Of a stretch of DNA of 28,394 nt, positions 7,551 through 14,356 are shown in pieces. The translations under genes were made by a program, and so were the position numbers. The first letter of the stretch is position 1. Every line of letters begins with the position of its first letter. Source of the DNA: Lachnospiraceae bacterium (GTDB lineage: Bacteria; Bacillota; Clostridia; Lachnospirales; Lachnospiraceae); contig CAAFVW010000076.1 in NCBI GenBank assembly GCA_900766575.1, positions 1 through 28,394 on the forward strand. The letters are read 5' to 3'. Below the pieces are notes generated by a model. The model worked only from the letters and a program-made list of their open reading frames with translations. It had not been told where the DNA came from and did no database searches.

Positions 7551-8180
7551 TCACCGGTCCTTCCATTTACAATACAGAATGGCAATGACCGTACTGAACA
7601 GTGTAGCAACCAGCGCAGGGGCAATGATCATAGCCGGATTGGCACTGCCGTACTGGCTGCGGTAAGCGATCATATTCACGGGGATCAGCTGCAGGGACGA
7701 GATATTTAAGATTAGGAAAGTACACATTTCATTACTCGCTGTCTCTATCGTTCCCTTATTCCGTTTGCTATCCAGTTTTACCGAATTCTGGTTTCTGTGC
7801 GCCCCTCGCTCCCTTTCCAATTCTGCCAGCTGTTCCATTGCTTTCAGCCCGGCCGGTGTACAGGCCCATCCCAATCCCAGAACATTGGCGATCAGATTGG
7901 TAGCTATGTATTCTCCCGCCGGATGATCCTCCGGAAGCTTCGGAAACATAAATCGTAAAAAAGGCCGGATTCCCTTTGTCATCTTCGTGATCATCCCGGA
8001 CTCCTGCGCAATCTCCATCAGGCCCATCCACAGTGCCATGACCCCTGCCATCGTGATGCAGAGACTGACGGCCTCTTTGGCGCTGTCCAATGCCCCTCCT
8101 GTCAATGCGCTCATCTGTCCGGTACAGACACCGTAGATCACGCCTAACAGGATCATTCCTGCCCAGATATAATTCAGCAT
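7551..8180 (-). CDS. spmA: Spore maturation protein A
   Basis: This 209-residue membrane protein is the partner of SpmB. It starts MLNYIWAGMILLGVIYG and contains GLMEIAQESGMITKMTKGIRPFLRFMFPKLPEDHPA and ANVLGLGWACTPAGLKAMEQ, all strongly diagnostic of SpmA. The ribosome site AAGGGG lies about 5 bases before the ATG. It forms a tight two-gene operon with spmB. The 253 bp between it and the coat-like gene upstream contain no further gene that I can support; a sporulation sigma-factor promoter is expected there but was not confidently located. Confidence 0.93.
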   Translation of the reverse strand: MLNYIWAGMILLGVIYGVCTGQMSALTGGALDSAKEAVSLCITMAGVMALWMGLMEIAQESGMITKMTKGIRPFLRFMFPKLPEDHPAGEYIATNLIANVLGLGWACTPAGLKAMEQLAELERERGAHRNQNSVKLDSKRNKGTIETASNEMCTFLILNISSLQLIPVNMIAYRSQYGSANPAMIIAPALVATLFSTVIAILYCKWKDR

Positions 8181-8433
8181 AGGTTTCCCCTTGTATTTCT
8201 CCTTGTCTCAATATATGTATCCGTTTCATCTCCCATTCAATAAATCTTATCCCGGACATATGCCGCCTGTTTTTCATACGAATTCCCATTCCGCAGACAC
8301 TTTCCTGCGTCAGAGGTAATCGCAATGTATATGGCAGATTCACATTGCAATAAGGACTGCTTTGTATATAAAAAGAGACCAAGTCCTGCTCCACACAGAA
8401 CTCAGTCCCAAGTATTTTTCGCTGGCTTTCAGC

Positions 8434-8688
8434 CTACAACGTTCCCTGCGTGAACAGACTTCTCACATGCGCTACTTCTTCCGCGGTGGCTTTCTCCGCC
8501 GGCACATAATAAGACTTCTCTCTCGCGATCTGGTACAGCTCCTCCTGCGACTGCTCACAGGCTGTACGGAACTGCTTCAATGTCTGTTTTAACTCCTTGT
8601 TCTCCGACTGGGCGATCATTCCCGCATAACGGGTCAACTCACCGTTGATCCCGGCCAGAGTATCTGCTACCATTGTCTTTTCCTGCAT
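8434..8688 (-). CDS. Small CotF-like spore coat protein
   Basis: This 84-residue, mostly helical protein begins MQEKTMVADTLAGINGELTR and ends with a REKSYYVPAEKATAEEV segment like the YY(x)P end of CotF (coat F) proteins. No membrane segment or signal is present. A strong AAGGAGG ribosome site precedes the ATG. It lies 12 bp after the 61-residue gene, forming a two-gene unit upstream of spmAB, which supports a role in the spore. The family link is from motif memory, not a search. Confidence 0.72.
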   Translation of the reverse strand: MQEKTMVADTLAGINGELTRYAGMIAQSENKELKQTLKQFRTACEQSQEELYQIAREKSYYVPAEKATAEEVAHVRSLFTQGTL

Positions 8689-8700
8689 TCTGCTGCCTCC

Positions 8701-8886
8701 TTACTGCAAAAACTTCATAAGCTGCTGTTTGTTCTCCATGGCGCTTTTGGCACCCTTTTCAAAAAACTGTTTTACCTTCGGGTCCTCCGCTTCCTTGGCA
8801 TACTCCTGCATTTTGCAGTGGGTCGTGTCAAAGCCGCCGATCAAATGGCGCAGATTCTGCAGATCCAATTCTGAAATATCACTCAT
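8701..8886 (-). CDS. Small helical protein, probable spore coat/CotF-associated
   Basis: This 61-residue protein includes SDISELDLQNLRHLIGGFDT and a Lys/Glu-rich C-terminal helix. The ribosome site is a perfect AAGGAGG. It looks like a partial CotF-type helical bundle, the sort often encoded as a pair with a second short coat protein, as here. The specific function is unknown. Its ribosome site lies in an inverted repeat (see the element at 8891-8924). Confidence 0.68.
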   Translation of the reverse strand: MSDISELDLQNLRHLIGGFDTTHCKMQEYAKEAEDPKVKQFFEKGAKSAMENKQQLMKFLQ

Positions 8887-8890
8887 GCTT

Positions 8891-8924
8891 CTAACCTCCT
8901 TATATTGTTTGCGAGGTTAGTATG
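8891..8924 (-). promoter_or_regulatory. Inverted repeat over the ribosome site, with a possible sporulation promoter
   Basis: On the minus strand CTAACCTC (8913-8920) pairs perfectly with GAGGTTAG (8891-8898). The second arm includes the ribosome site of the 61-residue gene. CATACTAA (8917-8924) resembles a sigma-E/sigma-K -10, with GATAAA 13 bases upstream as a possible -35. If that promoter is used, the first arm would be mostly untranscribed, so the repeat may instead be an operator. Both roles are inferred. Confidence 0.35.
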
Positions 8925-9008
8925 CGCAGGTGTTCCTTTTATCATTCATATAAGCTTACTATTGATCCCGAAATTGTTTTCCGGGCAGCAAATGTAATTT
9001 TCATTCTT

Positions 9009-9701
9009 TTAGATAAAGTTTGCAAATATGGATACCGAGATTACCGTCAAAATACCGCAGACTACGATTGACAGGCTGCTCATGGCGCCTTCGATCTCGC
9101 CCAGTTCCATAGCTTTCGCGGTTCCCAGGGCATGGGCGCTGGTGCCGATGGCCAGTCCCTTCGCAATAGGATCTTCGATCTTACACAGACGGCAGATTGT
9201 ATCTGCCAGAATATTGCCAAAGATGCCAGTCACGATGATAACGACTACCGTAATCGTCACGATACCGCCCATTTTTTCGGAGATACCCATACCGATAGCT
9301 GTCGTAATGGACTTTGGCAGAAGTGTGACATACTGCTCATGGTTCAGCCCGAACATCAAGCTGAGTACAAAAATACTTACCATAGCGGTCAGCACACCGG
9401 CAATGATGCCCCCGAAAATGGCCTTCGGATAGGTTTTTAACAGCTCCAACTGGCGATACAGGGGAACCGCCAGGCTGACCGTTGCCGGGGTCAGGAAGAT
9501 GCTGATATATTGTGCACCATTAGCGTATGTGTCATAATCTATATGAAACAGCAGCAATACCACCACAATCAGAATCACAGAGATCAGCAAAGGATTGGCG
9601 ATAGCCTTTCCGGTCTTCTGCTTGATCCACAGACCAATCTCATAAGTCACCAAAGTAATCGCAATTCCGAAGAAAATAGACTGGCTTAATACTTCGTTCA
9701 T
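9009..9701 (-). CDS. lrgB: LrgB/CidB-family membrane protein
   Basis: This 230-residue protein has about seven hydrophobic segments and typical LrgB signatures: LTPATVSLAVPLYRQ-like (FLTPATVSLAVPLYRQLELL), LLPKSITTAIGM, and AIGTSAHALGTAKA-like near the C terminus. With LrgA it forms a membrane system linked to murein hydrolase control; in Bacillus related pairs import pyruvate. It starts one base after the lrgA stop, with AAAGGAGG as ribosome site, so translation is probably coupled. No terminator is obvious before the coat-like genes. Confidence 0.93.
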   Translation of the reverse strand: MNEVLSQSIFFGIAITLVTYEIGLWIKQKTGKAIANPLLISVILIVVVLLLFHIDYDTYANGAQYISIFLTPATVSLAVPLYRQLELLKTYPKAIFGGIIAGVLTAMVSIFVLSLMFGLNHEQYVTLLPKSITTAIGMGISEKMGGIVTITVVVIIVTGIFGNILADTICRLCKIEDPIAKGLAIGTSAHALGTAKAMELGEIEGAMSSLSIVVCGILTVISVSIFANFI

Positions 9702-10079
9702 TTATTTTTCCTCCTTTGTTACATCCGTAGCCTTTCTCTGGCTGCGGATGATTCGCTGGGATACCCTGCCGGTCACGATCATGATCAGCACGGTAGACAC
9801 CAGTGTGATCACGCAGATTGGAAGGAGCATTTCTTTTAATGCATCCACGCTTGCCATGATTCCCACGGTAGCCGGTACGAACATGATAGACATGGCATCT
9901 ACCAGAAAATCTGCTGCGGTCTCTACCTTTTCCAAGGGGATCAAGCCGGTAATCAAACCCACCAGCATGATTACCAGACCATAGACGCTGGCTGCTATCG
10001 GGAGAGGGATCAGGATTTCCAACAGTTCCGCCAAAAAGGAGATCCCCAGAATAATGGAAAGTTGCTTTACATACTTCAT
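9702..10079 (-). CDS. lrgA: LrgA/CidA-family holin-like protein
   Basis: This 125-residue small membrane protein has about four hydrophobic segments and the LrgA signatures LLEILIPLPIAASVYGLVI, GLIPLEKVETAADFLVDAM and MFVPATVGIM. It is the partner of LrgB. The AAAGGTGAAG ribosome site lies before the ATG. The leader is long: the best promoter is about 200 bp upstream (10284-10312) and leads directly into a hairpin. This suggests attenuation or another leader-based control, although no regulator gene (lytSR or similar) is adjacent. Confidence 0.9.
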   Translation of the reverse strand: MKYVKQLSIILGISFLAELLEILIPLPIAASVYGLVIMLVGLITGLIPLEKVETAADFLVDAMSIMFVPATVGIMASVDALKEMLLPICVITLVSTVLIMIVTGRVSQRIIRSQRKATDVTKEEK

Positions 10080-10240
10080 AATGTCTTCACCTTTACTTCT
10101 GTTAGTATTTCATTTCTTTTATTTGATAAAACATGCATAATCACTCAGAAAACACTACTCACAACACCCCTTGCAAATTATGGGATTACCGGATTCATCC
10201 GTATGCAAGCATTCAAATTCTTCACGTTATTCATGTAAAT

Positions 10241-10279
10241 AAAAAGAAGTCGCGCACCGCTCTTTCACAGCACGCAACT
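10241..10279 (-). terminator. Hairpin with U-run in the lrgAB upstream region
   Basis: On the minus strand AGTTGCGTGC (10270-10279) pairs with GTGCGCGACT (10248-10257) over ten positions with three G-U pairs, then TCTTTTTATTT follows. It is the likely end of the rsmI/57-residue-protein transcript. It also lies immediately after the lrg promoter start point, where it could act as an attenuator. Between it and lrgA (10080-10240) I see only small palindromes and no gene. Confidence 0.6.
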
Positions 10280-10283
10280 CCGT

Positions 10284-10312
10284 ATTATACTACTCTGTTT
10301 TCACTTCCACAA
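10284..10312 (-). promoter_or_regulatory. Sigma-A promoter upstream of lrgAB
   Basis: TTGTGG (10307-10312) and a perfect TATAAT (10284-10289) are 17 bases apart on the minus strand. The transcription start would be about 10277, at the start of the hairpin at 10248-10279. Confidence 0.65.
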
Positions 10313-10370
10313 TCAGCATTCTCTACCATTCGGGTAGACTTTTTCCAAGTGCTTCTGGTGATTTTTACCC

Positions 10371-10544
10371 TTACATCTGGTGTCTTACCACTGCATATTC
10401 GTCATCCAAACGGAAATAGGGACATTCCTGTTGGGTGCCGGACAGGAAACGATACATTTCGTCCTCGTCCAGATTCACCATACAACAATAGCACTCATAA
10501 TCTTCATCATATTCATAGTTGACACATGCGTCACAGTTTGTCAT
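10371..10544 (-). CDS. 57-residue Cys-rich protein, DUF6472-like
   Basis: Translation of the minus strand from ATG 10544 to TAA 10371 gives 57 residues. It starts MTNCDACVNYEYDEDYECYC and continues through NLDEDEMYRFLSGT and QQECPYF to a C-terminal VRHQM. Cysteines at 4, 7, 18, 20, 21 and 41 suggest a small metal-binding (zinc or iron) fold. The combination CxxC...N-Y-x-Y-D-E-D-Y...NLDEDE...CPY...DEY matches my memory of DUF6472, a small family common in Lachnospiraceae. A GAGG ribosome site lies 7 bases before the ATG. It follows rsmI by 67 bp on the same strand. The function is unknown. Confidence 0.75.
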   Translation of the reverse strand: MTNCDACVNYEYDEDYECYCCMVNLDEDEMYRFLSGTQQECPYFRLDDEYAVVRHQM

Positions 10545-10611
10545 TTTGCCTCGTTTCTACATATGATTTATATTGCTCTGTTTCTCATATGCTTCTTAAA
10601 ATATCATAAGC

Positions 10612-11457
10612 TTACGAATTTCCATGCAGATATTGATAGATTTCCCGTTTTCCGACACCCCTGTCTTTTGCGACCTGCTTCATAGCAGATTTGTTATCCA
10701 TTCCCTGTTCTTCATAATATGCCATATGTTCTTCAATGGTCATAGACTCCCAGGATGCAATCTCTTCCTGCCGTTTTTCTTCCGGGCTCTTACCTTCCAC
10801 TACCAGTACATATTCCCCTCTGGGTTCCTCTGTCTTGTAGTAGTCCAATGCTTTTTCCAAGGTCGTGGGGAATACGGTCTCGAACTTTTTGGTCAGTTCT
10901 CTGCATAAGGTAATCCGCCGCTCTCCCAGTGCCTGATATAATTCTTCCAACGTCCGGATCAGATGATGCGGTGCTTCGTAGAGGATCATGGTGCGGCTCT
11001 CGGTCTTTAATTCCTCCAGAATCGCTTTCTTTTCCTTTTTATCCGCGGGCAGAAATCCTTCAAAGCAAAATCTCCGGGTACTCAGACCGGATAACGTCAG
11101 GGCAGTGATACAGGCTGCCGGACCCGGCAGAGATGTCACTGTAATATTATTTTCATGGCACATCTGCACCAGCACTTCGCCGGGATCGGAGATCGCCGGA
11201 GTTCCGGCATCCGTGATCAGGGCGATGTTCTGACCGTTTAAAAGCTGACCTACCAGCTGATGTGCCTTTTCCACCTTATTGTACTCATGGTAGCTGGTCA
11301 TGGGCGTGTGAATATCAAAATGATTCAGCAGTTTGATGCTGTTGCGTGTGTCTTCCGCCGCGATCACATCCACCGTCTGCAAAGTCTCTACGACACGCGG
11401 TGTCATATCTCCCAGATTTCCAATGGGGGTCGCACACAAATATAACGTTCCGGGCAT
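10612..11457 (-). CDS. rsmI: 16S rRNA (cytidine-1402-2'-O)-methyltransferase
   Basis: RsmI methylates the ribose of C1402 in the ribosomal P site using SAM. The 281-residue product has the tetrapyrrole-methylase fold with N-terminal GTLYLCATPIGNLGDMTPR, IAAEDTRNSIKLLNHF, the SAM-loop ALITDAGTPAISDPG, VTSLPGPAA and the expected C-terminal extension ending in a small helical KREIYQYLHG motif. A strong GAGGAGG ribosome site precedes the ATG. It lies 17 bp after the trmN6-like gene, as in the conserved Firmicute cluster. Confidence 0.96.
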   Translation of the reverse strand: MPGTLYLCATPIGNLGDMTPRVVETLQTVDVIAAEDTRNSIKLLNHFDIHTPMTSYHEYNKVEKAHQLVGQLLNGQNIALITDAGTPAISDPGEVLVQMCHENNITVTSLPGPAACITALTLSGLSTRRFCFEGFLPADKKEKKAILEELKTESRTMILYEAPHHLIRTLEELYQALGERRITLCRELTKKFETVFPTTLEKALDYYKTEEPRGEYVLVVEGKSPEEKRQEEIASWESMTIEEHMAYYEEQGMDNKSAMKQVAKDRGVGKREIYQYLHGNS

Positions 11458-11474
11458 GAGCTCCTGCCTCCTCT

Positions 11475-12212
11475 CTAATATCCGTAAATATCATAAATTT
11501 CCGGCATATATACTCCGGGTGACTGATACACGATCAACGGCTTCTCCACGGTCATACGTGATTTTCCGCCCCTGGTTGCCTCGATCAATACCATGTTGGG
11601 TTCTTTATCAATATACGGATATACCAGCTGCATCCGCTTTGGCTCCAGCTTGTATTTTACCAGCGTGGTCATGATCTCAGCCAGTCGGAATGGGCGGTGT
11701 ACCATATAAAAATGTCCGCCGGGCTTCAGAAGCCTTGCTGTTCTGTTTGCGACATCTTCCAGGGTGCAGAGTACTTCGTGCCTGGCAATCGCCTTGGGTT
11801 CCTCCGGGTTCGTCAGACCATGCTGTCCGATCATATACGGCGGATTACAGGTAATACAGTCAAAGGAAGCAGCCGGGAATATCCGGTCTGCTTCCTTGAT
11901 GTCTCCTGTCACGATGTCGATACGATCCTGCAGATCATTCAATGCCACACTGCGTCTCGCCATATCTGCGCTTTCCGCCTGGATCTCCAGTCCCGTCAGA
12001 TGCGTGCAGTGATATTTGGCTTCCATCAGGATCGGAATGATTCCGGTGCCGGTGCCAAGGTCAAGCAGAGTATCCTTTTCCCTCGCATGGGCGAACCCTG
12101 TCAATAATACCGCATCCATACCGAAGCAGAATTTCTCCGGATTCTGTATGATCTGATAACCGTTCCGCTGAAGGTCATCAATACGTTCCTTTTCCTTCAG
12201 TTCAACCTTCAT
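11475..12212 (-). CDS. trmN6: tRNA1(Val) (adenine-37-N6)-methyltransferase family protein (TrmN6/YabB)
   Basis: This SAM-dependent N6-adenine methyltransferase has 245 residues. It begins MKVELKEKERIDDL, then GYQIIQNPEKFCFGMDAVLL, motif I LLDLGTGTGIIPIL (about residues 49-62) and the catalytic NPPY at 123-126. Homologues modify A37 of tRNA1-Val. The reading frame stays open further upstream, but that part lies over the repetitive tail of the ricT gene and has no methyltransferase features. The ATG at 12212 overlaps the ricT stop by 11 bases and has CGGAGA as ribosome site. Its position between ricT and rsmI matches B. subtilis yabB. Confidence 0.9.
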   Translation of the reverse strand: MKVELKEKERIDDLQRNGYQIIQNPEKFCFGMDAVLLTGFAHAREKDTLLDLGTGTGIIPILMEAKYHCTHLTGLEIQAESADMARRSVALNDLQDRIDIVTGDIKEADRIFPAASFDCITCNPPYMIGQHGLTNPEEPKAIARHEVLCTLEDVANRTARLLKPGGHFYMVHRPFRLAEIMTTLVKYKLEPKRMQLVYPYIDKEPNMVLIEATRGGKSRMTVEKPLIVYQSPGVYMPEIYDIYGY

Positions 12213-13641
12213 TGTTTGTATTCTCCGGTTTTCTTCCGTCTGCGTCTCTTCTGCCGCCGTGTCTGGGTCTTCTGTGGAAAGAATTGTCCCGTTGGGATCT
12301 GTGCTCACCGTCCTGCGGTGCCTGTCCCTGCATGTTGGATTGCTCAGCACTCTGCGCATTGCCATTCTCTCTGCCCTGTCCGTCCGCTCTGTTCTGATAC
12401 CGGTTGTCACGGCGTCTGTCATTCCGGTTATCGCGGCTGCGGTTGTCATTTCGGTTCTCATTGCGCTCTTCCCTGCCGCGGTTATTGTCTCGACGGGTGT
12501 CATTGCTACGATTCTCGCCACGGTTGTCGTTTCTATTATCTGCGCCGCGATTGCCCTCACTACGGTTATAATTCCTACGGTTGTCATCCCTGCGACCGTC
12601 ACGTCTGCGATTGTCACCGCGATTTTGATTTTCGCTACGGTTATCTCCACGATTCTCGCCGCTGCGGTCCTGATTCTCGCTCTCTGCTCTCTGCTCTCTG
12701 CGATCCGGACGCTGCTCCATGCGTTTTTCCTCGCGCTCTTTGGCCTCTTCTTTTTCCTCGATCTGCTCTAACTTTTCCAGTTCTCTTTGTTCTTCTTTGG
12801 ACAGTTCCTGACCGCCCTTCTTACCACGGCGTCTCTTGAACTGCAAGGTGTCAGCCTCGTACTCCTTCAGTTCCTTCTCATCACCGACTTCCACCAACAC
12901 CTTAACTAACTGACGCAATACATTCACGCTCTGTACTTCACCGTGCAATCCGTCTGCCGTCGTCACATAATCACCCACACCGGGAAGCTTGCGGTTCAGC
13001 TCTTCGTAAGTATCTTCTTCATTTTTCAGGCAGCACATCAGTCTGCCGCAGACTCCGGAGATCTTCGTCGGATTCAGGGACAGATTCTGTTCCTTCGCCA
13101 TCTTGATAGATACCGGTACGAAATCCGACAGATAGCTGTGACAGCACAAGGGGCGTCCGCAGATGCCGATACCGCCGCGGATCTTCGTCTCATCACGTAC
13201 ACCGATCTGCCGCAGCTCGATACGGGTCTTGAACACACTTGCCAGATCCTTTACCAGCTCACGGAAGTCAATACGCCCATCCGCCGTAAAATAGAACAGC
13301 ACCTTATTGTTATCAAAGGTATACTCCGCATCGATCAGCTTCATCTCCAGACCGTGCTTTAAAATCTTCTCCTTGCAGATCTTGAAAGCTTCCTTTTCCT
13401 TCTCCTTGTTGGCAGCCTCCTGCTCGATATCTCTCTCTCCGGCGAGTCGCATCACAGGCTTCAAGGGCTGGATCACCTTGTCATCCTCTACCTCATGCAC
13501 GCCGGCCACAACCGTACCAAACTCAATTCCTCTGGCAGTCTCCACGATTACGTGGTCGCCCCTCTTTATCTCAAACTGCAGCGGATCGAAGAAATATACC
13601 TTACCCGCTGTACGAAATCTCACACCGATTACTTTTGTCAT
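12202..13641 (-). CDS. ricT: PSP1/RicT (YaaT) family protein with a long disordered Arg/Asn/Asp-rich tail
   Basis: RicT (YaaT) acts in B. subtilis with RicA and RicF as an iron-sulfur-containing complex that promotes RNase Y-dependent mRNA maturation and affects sporulation. Residues 1-270 are the PSP1 domain with two cysteine clusters, CGRPLCC (161-167) and CGRLMCC (198-204). From about residue 270 to 479 the protein changes to a charged Lys/Glu stretch and then a low-complexity tail of Arg, Asn, Asp and Gly (NRGDNRRRDGRRDDNRRN-like). The tail is far longer than in YaaT (275 residues). The ribosome site is GAGG. A 6-bp hairpin GATGCC-ACC-GGCATC (13658-13672) lies just upstream. The tail may bind RNA (inference). 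Confidence 0.88.
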   Translation of the reverse strand: MTKVIGVRFRTAGKVYFFDPLQFEIKRGDHVIVETARGIEFGTVVAGVHEVEDDKVIQPLKPVMRLAGERDIEQEAANKEKEKEAFKICKEKILKHGLEMKLIDAEYTFDNNKVLFYFTADGRIDFRELVKDLASVFKTRIELRQIGVRDETKIRGGIGICGRPLCCHSYLSDFVPVSIKMAKEQNLSLNPTKISGVCGRLMCCLKNEEDTYEELNRKLPGVGDYVTTADGLHGEVQSVNVLRQLVKVLVEVGDEKELKEYEADTLQFKRRRGKKGGQELSKEEQRELEKLEQIEEKEEAKEREEKRMEQRPDRREQRAESENQDRSGENRGDNRSENQNRGDNRRRDGRRDDNRRNYNRSEGNRGADNRNDNRGENRSNDTRRDNNRGREERNENRNDNRSRDNRNDRRRDNRYQNRADGQGRENGNAQSAEQSNMQGQAPQDGEHRSQRDNSFHRRPRHGGRRDADGRKPENTNNEG

Positions 13642-13699
13642 ATCTATCTACCTCACTGATGCCGGTGGCATCTTCACTATAAAAAATACAATAACATTA

Positions 13700-13744
13700 A
13701 AAATAACAGTTGCCTGCACAAAATGCGCCTGCAACTGCTATTTT
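13700..13744 (-). terminator. Terminator-like hairpin between the small orphan ORF and ricT
   Basis: On the minus strand AAAATA/CAGTTGC-type arms (13731-13744 and 13700-13713) pair over 13 positions with one mismatch. They enclose a smaller GC-rich hairpin and are followed by an AT-rich tract with TTATTTTTAA. It would end the transcript of the small ORF at 13820-14080 before ricT. Confidence 0.5.
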
Positions 13745-13819
13745 AACATATCTTTTCCGAAATGACCAGAAAAACGATAGTAATTAACGCGATTTAGAAA
13801 TATACCCCTATTTGACACT

Positions 13820-14080
13820 TCAATGGGAACTGCGTGAGTTAATTGTTGTATAAAATTCAGACAGTACCTGCGATACCGGTAATTCCTCAGCTAATGCATC
13901 AGTGGTTAATATCATATCTATCAATTTTCCAGAATCTGCCGTGCTATGGGAATTTCTCATATTTTCCCTAAATTTGCTGATTAATCGTTCATCCGTATAG
14001 GTTACCGGACAGTCAAAATCCCCATCTGCATGAAAGACTTCACGGTCTATCACCGTCTGATCCTTTTTATAAATAATCAT
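13820..14080 (-). CDS. Hypothetical 86-residue protein
   Basis: I do not recognise this product. The ATG at 14080 gives MIIYKKDQTVIDREVFHADG and then a soluble, mixed charged sequence with a SGKLIDMILTTDALAEELPV segment; no membrane segment or signal is present. A weak GGTGG ribosome site precedes the ATG; an in-frame TTG at 14107 is less likely. It is divergent from the AAA ATPase across a 276-bp AT-rich interval. Codon use looks gene-like, but it could be the remnant of a longer gene. Confidence 0.4.
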   Translation of the reverse strand: MIIYKKDQTVIDREVFHADGDFDCPVTYTDERLISKFRENMRNSHSTADSGKLIDMILTTDALAEELPVSQVLSEFYTTINSRSSH

Positions 14081-14296
14081 TCTACCACCACGTATATCGG
14101 GAAGCAAAGCATTATAAACATCTGAACATTATCTCTTTTTTGACATTGGAAAACGCTGCGTGAAAAAAATACATACTTCTATAACGAATCCGCGCTGCAA
14201 AAAACTTCAATTCATCCGCCTCATTAAAACATTGTATTTTTGTTGTGTTTTTTGCATTAATCATTGTAAATAATGTTATCATCCGTGCAAAGTTCG

Positions 14297-14325
14297 TTGT
14301 ATTTTTTGTTATTGGATGTTATACT
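14297..14325 (+). promoter_or_regulatory. Probable sigma-A promoter of the AAA ATPase gene
   Basis: TTGTAT (14297-14302) and TATACT (14320-14325) are 17 bases apart, about 30 bp before the ATG. The surrounding 14108-14356 interval is AT-rich and shows no gene. Confidence 0.6.
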
Positions 14326-14356
14326 GTGTTTATATTGATAGGAGAGAGGTTCTACT

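Noticed and set aside
7768..8394. 208-residue minus-strand ORF overlapping spmA
   Set aside because: It is a different frame of spmA with no recognisable protein features, and spmA matches its family over the full length.
12213..12650. N-terminal extension of the trmN6 frame, about 146 residues upstream of the chosen ATG
   Set aside because: It lies over the repetitive tail of ricT in another frame, gives Thr/Ala/Met low-complexity sequence and has no methyltransferase features. The ATG at 12212 has a ribosome site and gives the family length.
12300..12770. Repeat array resembling a CRISPR or tandem repeat
   Set aside because: The periodicity is codon-level low complexity of the RicT tail, with no regular repeat length and no unique spacers. 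No CRISPR-like array was seen anywhere in the window.
12216..12839. Long plus-strand ORFs (up to 207 residues), one strikingly hydrophobic and membrane-like
   Set aside because: They are antisense shadows of the Arg/Asn/Asp codon repeats in the ricT tail; all frames stay open because of the base composition. No ribosome site supports them.
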